Of a stretch of DNA of 20,626 nucleotides, positions 16,598 to 20,626 are shown piece after piece. The notes beneath the pieces are model-generated. The model made no database searches. It had not been told where the DNA came from and saw only the letters and a list, made by a program, of their open reading frames with translations. The stretch is from an uncultured Lactobacillus sp. (GTDB taxonomy: Bacteria; Bacillota; Bacilli; Lactobacillales; Lactobacillaceae), in assembly GCA_945281075.1 (NCBI GenBank), contig CALYQE010000020.1:1-20626 (forward strand), given 5' to 3'. The stretch's first letter is position 1. Each line of letters opens with the position of its first letter. The translations under genes were made by a program, and so were the position numbers.

Positions 16598-17446
16598 ATG
16601 TATGCTGCATTTTTAAATAATTAATTAGTTTCTGCAATTAGCCAGATTAAGGTAAATGAGCAGGATTCGCGCAAAATAACTAAAGCGCATTATTTTTGTC
16701 CGCATTGTCAGCAGGAAGTTTGGCTGGTCACTAAAAAGCAAACAGCTTATTTTAAACATGTGCCAAGGATCAGCAACTTAACAAATGAGAAAAAAGAACA
16801 CGCTTTGGGTAAAAAACTTTTAAAGCAGGCGCTAATCGATGCTAAATTTCCAGCCCGAACAGAGGTCTCATTAGCTAATGGTCAATTAAGAGCTGACGTC
16901 TTGGCTAGCTCAACTTTAGCATTTGAGGTGCAGTGCGCACCTTTAAATAAATCTGAATTTAGACATCGTCATCATTTGTATCAGCAAATTGGAATAAAAG
17001 ATGTTTGGGTAGTGGGGAGACGTCATTTTTTGGTGCATAATCTCAAAAAAACACAACTTATTTTCTTTCGCGAAAATAAGTTGTGGGGTGATTATTATTT
17101 AGAAATAGATCCGGCCCAGGCGCTTTTACGTTTGAAATATCACGTTTTGCTTGAGCCGATTACGAGTCGGGTGCACTATCAAAGTGCTAATTTTAAGCTG
17201 AATAGTCAAGGTTTAGCAACTTTATGGCATTTTCATCCGCATTTTAAAATTTATCAAGTTAATCCGCTTGTGCAAAAAGATTTTTTACAAGTACAACTGG
17301 CACAAAAAACGGCTTTGGGACTGAAAATCGGTGCTGAACTTTATGATCATCATCTAGCTAGCACCGATTTGCCTGAGTGGGTGTTTGAGCGTTTTCGCCG
17401 CGTTGACAGCGAAGATAGCGCTTCAACGTTTTTACATCAAGCGTAA
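16598..17446 (+). pseudogene. coiA: coiA (competence protein CoiA), interrupted by a nonsense codon
   Basis: CoiA promotes recombination of incoming DNA in streptococcal competence and carries a PD-(D/E)XK nuclease-like domain. The natural start is ATG 16598, preceded by AGGTGATGG, but the ninth codon is TAA (16622-16624). The same frame is then open to 17446 and encodes the family's expected parts: a zinc-finger segment YFCPHCQQEVWLVTKK ending in YFKH (16691-16759), a long helix, then the nuclease core RADVLASSTLAFEVQ with its Asp and Glu-x-Gln. No ATG, GTG or TTG lies in frame between the TAA and GTG 16760. Restart there would give 228 residues without the zinc finger and has no good ribosome binding site. 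The gene is probably inactive unless the TAA is an assembly error. Confidence 0.82.
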
Positions 17447-18061
17447 ATGTCTGGAAGAAGGCTGATAGTCTTCATTTTCTACAAGCGGTTTTTGACCAAT
17501 GGTGCTTTTAAACAGGCGGACAAGTTTATCTTGGGAAATGATACCTTCCAATAAAATACCACTGTGATTATTGTTGTCGTTAAAAATGACGGAAGTAGGA
17601 ATATTATGGACATTAAATTGTCGTACCAGTTCTTTATCTTGCTTAATTGATTTATCAATATATTGACTGATCTTCGAATTGCAAATCCGTTGATATTCGA
17701 GCCCTAGGTCAACTGCTACTTGTTCCGGAAGGTACTGCGAATAAACGCTAAAATCTTTACAGATGGCTTTTTGTAATTTAACGAGATAACAACGTGCTTT
17801 TTGATTACCGTACACAAATTTGATTGCATGGTAATTGCGCAAAGCCTGAAATGAAGCCATGGTATATTCCGGAATATCATTAATAATCTGACCATTGGTT
17901 TTTCTTCTAACGATATCCTCTTTAATGACCTTCGAATTGGTGACGGGAATAAAATGAAAGCGTGACTTTACATCCAGCTCGTCAATTGTTTTTTTAATTA
18001 AGACCTCGGTGTCATAGCAATACATGCCAATTGGGTTGACAAAAAGAAATAACTCAAACAT
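17432..18061 (-). CDS. spxH: SpxH/YjbH-like protein (DsbA-fold adaptor)
   Basis: In Bacillus and Staphylococcus this family helps ClpXP degrade Spx. The 209 residues show the DsbA-like fold with a helical insert: NPIGMYCYDTE near the start (residues 9-19), a long helical middle (SFQALRNYHAIKFVYGNQKARCYLVKLQKAI) and the late thioredoxin segment VHNIPTSVIF with a cis-Pro. The C-x-x-C of many relatives is reduced to G-M-Y-C, so no disulfide can form there. GGAGGA lies eight bases before ATG 18061. The CYTH gene is upstream on the same strand, 91 bases away. Its 3' end overlaps the coiA frame by 15 bases, tail to tail. The family call rests on fold motifs and gene context. Confidence 0.78.
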   Translation of the reverse strand: MFELFLFVNPIGMYCYDTEVLIKKTIDELDVKSRFHFIPVTNSKVIKEDIVRRKTNGQIINDIPEYTMASFQALRNYHAIKFVYGNQKARCYLVKLQKAICKDFSVYSQYLPEQVAVDLGLEYQRICNSKISQYIDKSIKQDKELVRQFNVHNIPTSVIFNDNNNHSGILLEGIISQDKLVRLFKSTIGQKPLVENEDYQPSSRHLRLM

Positions 18062-18152
18062 GATCAGGCTCCTCCATAACTTGATTAATCTTGAAATTAA
18101 TTTTATATAACTTTAACAAATATCTATACCTATACCCAAAATATACTTACCA

Positions 18153-18776
18153 TTAAATTCTATCACGATGGCTGAAAGCGCGTGCAGTTTTTGCTTGATT
18201 TGTGTTAGCAGAAGTTTGGACAATGTGATATTTTTCTTTTAATTTAGCAAGAACATTTTTTATCAAGTGGGGGTCAGAATTTTCAATTTCTAGTTCAAAA
18301 TCTTCATATTGATCCGGATAGTGATTGTCATCAAAGGTTAGTTCACAATCTTGTGGGCCGTTAGCTAAAATTCGATGCGTCTGACTAAATGTCTGCAGAT
18401 AAAAGGCGCAGTCGCAATTAAAGTGCTGTTTGATAAAAATACCTACGCTACCGGTAAAAACAACTTGCTGCTTTTTGGTCGCTGATGCTAACAGGTCTTT
18501 TGCTTCGTCCAAAGTCAAAGCATCGTTAATCTCGGTTGCCTCATGATATTTTTCCTGAATCGGATTTTCATGTGGAACCTTGAGTGTTTGTTCGGCTCGG
18601 TCGTCAAATAGTCTGATGCGACAACTAATTTTGTTTTTTTGCAAAAGGCCATTATTAGTATCAAAGTAGTAGTTAGTTTGATTAAAGCTGCTTTTAGCTT
18701 TAAAATCCGCGCATAATGCTTGATAAGTCTGCTGTGATAATAATATTTTAGCTTCGATTTCGTTGTTTTCCGACAT
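18153..18776 (-). CDS. CYTH-domain protein (YjbK-like)
   Basis: Member of the CYTH/triphosphate tunnel metalloenzyme superfamily, which acts on triphosphate-containing substrates with divalent metal. The signature E6-x-E8-x-K10 opens the protein (NNEIEAKILL). Typical strands follow: NYYFDTNNGLLQKNKISCRIRLFDD, EQTLKVP and a late acidic strand DFELEIENSD. The 207 residues are the usual size for the single-domain bacterial form. Genes of this type lie beside SpxH, RelQ and NAD kinase genes in Bacillus as well. ATG 18776 has only a weak ribosome binding site (GAGTG). The true substrate is unknown; inorganic triphosphatase is the best-supported activity in relatives. Confidence 0.85.
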   Translation of the reverse strand: MSENNEIEAKILLSQQTYQALCADFKAKSSFNQTNYYFDTNNGLLQKNKISCRIRLFDDRAEQTLKVPHENPIQEKYHEATEINDALTLDEAKDLLASATKKQQVVFTGSVGIFIKQHFNCDCAFYLQTFSQTHRILANGPQDCELTFDDNHYPDQYEDFELEIENSDPHLIKNVLAKLKEKYHIVQTSANTNQAKTARAFSHRDRI

Positions 18777-19186
18777 TTGATTGACACTCGTTTTCTAAAA
18801 ATTTAAATAAAAAAACATGGGAAAATGACCCAAAGCAAAAATCTTTATACTTTTGCACCAATGTTATTATTTTGTACTATTTCTACCCTTTTAGTCAAAG
18901 ATTTAGGTGCAAAAAATGTAAGTTTAACTTAATTAGTGGTTCTTTTAGCAAAAACACGCCCGTTTGATTTTGACTTTGAAATGTTATTTGTGATCAAATT
19001 ATTTAAAATAATCATAATTTTAAAACTGCTTAAATTTGACCTGCTTGATCATTGGTAAAATCTGCCATAGCAGCAGTTGCAGTTAGAGACGCCGTCAAAG
19101 CAATAATTAAGGCATCAGCATTAATGAAATTGCTATCATTTGTTTTATGTTAAAATGGGTATGCTGTGAAGAAAGGAAATATTTTT
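18777..19186. other. 410-bp gene-free region between the CYTH gene and relQ
   Basis: The region is very AT-rich and divergent. It holds an inverted repeat TTTTGCACC (18851-18859) / GGTGCAAAA (18906-18914), a small TGGG-N7-CCCA hairpin near 18818-18835, and an extended -10 (TGTTAAAAT, 19148-19156) for relQ. No open frame has both a start codon and a ribosome binding site; the longest open stretch (19030-19149, minus, 39 codons) lacks an ATG at its head. I see no RNA gene I can name. Confidence 0.5.
19148..19156 (+). promoter_or_regulatory. Extended -10 element of relQ
   Basis: TGTTAAAAT combines the TG extension with TAAAAT, 30 bases before ATG 19187. The -35 is not clear; TTGCTA (19130-19135) would be only 15 bases away. 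Confidence 0.5.
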
Positions 19187-19816
19187 ATGAATATTGACTG
19201 GGACAATTTTTTGTGGCCTTATAATGAGGCAGTTAGAGAATTAAAAGTAAAGTTTCGCTCTCTTAGACAAAGTTTTTTGACTAAGGGTGAGCATTCACCG
19301 ATTGAATTTGTGGTTGGCCGGGTGAAAACGGTCGATTCAATTAAAGAAAAAATGACTCGTAGAGTAATCAGTCCCGAGGTCATTGAAACCGATATGCAAG
19401 ATATTGCTGGAATTAGAATCGTTTGTCAGTTTGTCGATGACATCTACAAAGTTGTTGACCTGATTCATGCTCGTGATGACATGGAAGTATTGGAAGAACG
19501 TGACTACGTTCAAAATGCTAAACCTTCTGGCTATCGCTCTTATCATATGGTAATTTCTTATATGGTCTATTTGCCAGAAGGATCAAAGAAGTTATTGGCG
19601 GAGATTCAAATTCGAACATTAGCAATGAACTTTTGGGCAACGGTTGAACATACTCTAAACTATAAATATCAGGGTTCTTATCCGGAAGACATTTCGAAGC
19701 GCTTAAAATCAACAGCTGAAACCGCGTATAAGCTTGATGAGGAAATGTCGCTAATCAAGGATGAAGTTCAGGAAGCACAGAAAGTTTTTACCAAAAACAA
19801 AGGTAAGGAAAAATAA
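19187..19816 (+). CDS. relQ: Small alarmone synthetase RelQ (GTP pyrophosphokinase)
   Basis: Makes (p)ppGpp from ATP and GDP/GTP; a single-domain synthetase without hydrolase or TGS/ACT parts. I start at ATG 19187 (AAAGGA about 10 bases ahead), giving 209 residues, close to the 211 of Bacillus YjbM/RelQ; GTG 19166 has no ribosome binding site and would lie within 10 bases of the -10. Motifs: GRVKTVDSIKEKM (44-56), DIAGIRIVCQF (72-82), NAKPSGYRSYHMVI (110-123) and EIQIRTLAMNFWATVEH, whose E139 is the catalytic Glu of Bacillus RelQ. The stop overlaps the nadK start by one base. Confidence 0.95.
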   Translation: MNIDWDNFLWPYNEAVRELKVKFRSLRQSFLTKGEHSPIEFVVGRVKTVDSIKEKMTRRVISPEVIETDMQDIAGIRIVCQFVDDIYKVVDLIHARDDMEVLEERDYVQNAKPSGYRSYHMVISYMVYLPEGSKKLLAEIQIRTLAMNFWATVEHTLNYKYQGSYPEDISKRLKSTAETAYKLDEEMSLIKDEVQEAQKVFTKNKGKEK

Positions 19817-20622
19817 TGAGAATAACAATTGCTCATAACACTGATGATGCAACGCTTAAGGTTGTAGAGCATTTGAAGAAAAGACTCGAGCAGAAAAAAG
19901 ATGTTGTCTTTGATGCTAAGTATCCTGACGTCGTGATCACAGTAGGGGGCGATGGTACTTTAATCAACGCTTTTCACCGCTATGAAAATCAAATCAGCTC
20001 AATTCGGTTTATTGGCGTTCACACGGGACACCTCGGCTTTTATACTGATTGGCAGGTCAAGGATATTGACAAAATGGTTGACGCGCTTTTTTTGCGCGAA
20101 CCAGAATCAGCTAGGTATCCCTTGCTGGAGGTTGAACTGGTAACTGAAGCAAATGAAAAAATGCACTATTTGGCACTGAATGAATCTGCCGTTAAGCGCA
20201 TTTCGCATACTTTGGAAGCTAATGTATATATTGACGACAATTTGTTTGAAAACTTTCGTGGTGACGGCTTGTGCGTATCGACGCCGACCGGTTCAACTGC
20301 TTACAATAAGTCGCTTGGCGGCGCGGTAATTCATCCTCGGCTGAAGGCCTTGCAAATGACGGAAATCGCTTCGATTAACAATCGTGTTTTCAGATCACTT
20401 TCTTCGCCGATTGTTATTGCTCCTGACCAGTGGATCACAATTGTTCCTAATTCGGATCATTTCGTGATGACGATCGACGGTAACCGAATCGATCTGCAAA
20501 ATGCCAAGATGATTAATTATCGTATCTCCAGCCGCGAAATTCGCTTTGATCGGTTCGGACACACGCATTTTTGGTCACGTGTTCAAGATGCCTTTATTGG
20601 TGGTAAAGATGACTTTATTTAA
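19816..20622 (+). CDS. nadK: NAD kinase
   Basis: Phosphorylates NAD to NADP using ATP (or polyphosphate in some relatives). The 268 residues match the family. GGDGTLINAFH (44-54) carries the catalytic Asp and nucleotide loop, followed by ALNESAV and GDGLCVSTPTGSTAYNKSLGG, the NAD-binding core. ATG 19816 uses the last base of the relQ stop (TAATG), so the two are translated together, the same relQ-nadK pairing as in Bacillus. An RluD-like pseudouridine synthase gene often follows in this cluster, but the window ends four bases after the stop. Confidence 0.97.
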   Translation: MRITIAHNTDDATLKVVEHLKKRLEQKKDVVFDAKYPDVVITVGGDGTLINAFHRYENQISSIRFIGVHTGHLGFYTDWQVKDIDKMVDALFLREPESARYPLLEVELVTEANEKMHYLALNESAVKRISHTLEANVYIDDNLFENFRGDGLCVSTPTGSTAYNKSLGGAVIHPRLKALQMTEIASINNRVFRSLSSPIVIAPDQWITIVPNSDHFVMTIDGNRIDLQNAKMINYRISSREIRFDRFGHTHFWSRVQDAFIGGKDDFI

Positions 20623-20626
20623 GCTA

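Noticed and set aside
18048..18160. Promoter for the SpxH-like gene in the 91-base gap
   Set aside because: Several TATA-like hexamers occur but none has a -35 at proper spacing; read-through from the CYTH gene is as likely.
18818..18835. TGGG-N7-CCCA hairpin followed by T-run on the minus strand as a terminator
   Set aside because: The stem is only four pairs and no upstream minus-strand gene needs it.
19030..19149. 39-codon open stretch on the minus strand with an Ala/Leu/Ile-rich segment resembling a signal peptide
   Set aside because: No ATG at its head and no ribosome binding site; a stretch of this length is expected by chance.

Overview
This window reads as chromosomal core DNA of a low-to-moderate GC lactic acid bacterium. 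Gene content and order (mevalonate genes, a separate clpE under a CIRCE element, ptsHI, spx-mecA-coiA, spxH/CYTH/relQ/nadK) point to Lactobacillus sensu stricto (acidophilus/delbrueckii group). The species cannot be fixed from sequence alone. No tRNA, rRNA, CRISPR array, IS element or prophage was seen.

Layout. 1-2546: end of a thiolase operon, with mvaA and mvaS (upper mevalonate pathway) closed by a terminator. 2595-3919: a divergent pair, an unknown 94-residue protein (-) and a membrane-anchored alpha/beta hydrolase (+). 3920-4176: no gene, but it carries a LacI-type operator laid over a plausible promoter. 4177-7485: rlmD-type rRNA methyltransferase (-), recX and an unknown 159-aa protein (+), and a small membrane protein (-). 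7586-10026: a CorC-like CBS protein and release factor 3 (prfC), overlapping by one base. 10046-12719: DUF1827 protein and clpE, both (-), with an HrcA/CIRCE-controlled clpE promoter. 12812-15115: a 63-aa unknown protein, then ptsH and ptsI, the general PTS components, with a cre-like box ahead of ptsH. 15313-17446: spx, mecA and a coiA interrupted by a nonsense codon. 17432-18776 (-): a SpxH/YjbH-like protein and a CYTH-domain protein. 18777-19186: a 410-bp gene-free divergent region. 19187-20622: relQ and nadK.

The genes share themes rather than one pathway. Thiolase, mvaA and mvaS make mevalonate for isoprenoids. ptsH/ptsI feed phosphate to all PTS transporters, and HPr Ser46 links to CcpA. 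Spx, SpxH, MecA and ClpE belong to regulated proteolysis and stress control, and RelQ makes (p)ppGpp. In Bacillus and relatives SpxH, CYTH, RelQ and NadK genes also cluster.

Most notable: coiA has an in-frame TAA at codon 9 while the remaining ~270 codons are open; the LacI-type operator at 3933-3946 sits on a promoter with no gene behind it; clpE has an overlapping CIRCE/sigma-A promoter; and the RlmD and SpxH homologues lack family-typical cysteines. No wholly new multi-gene system was found.
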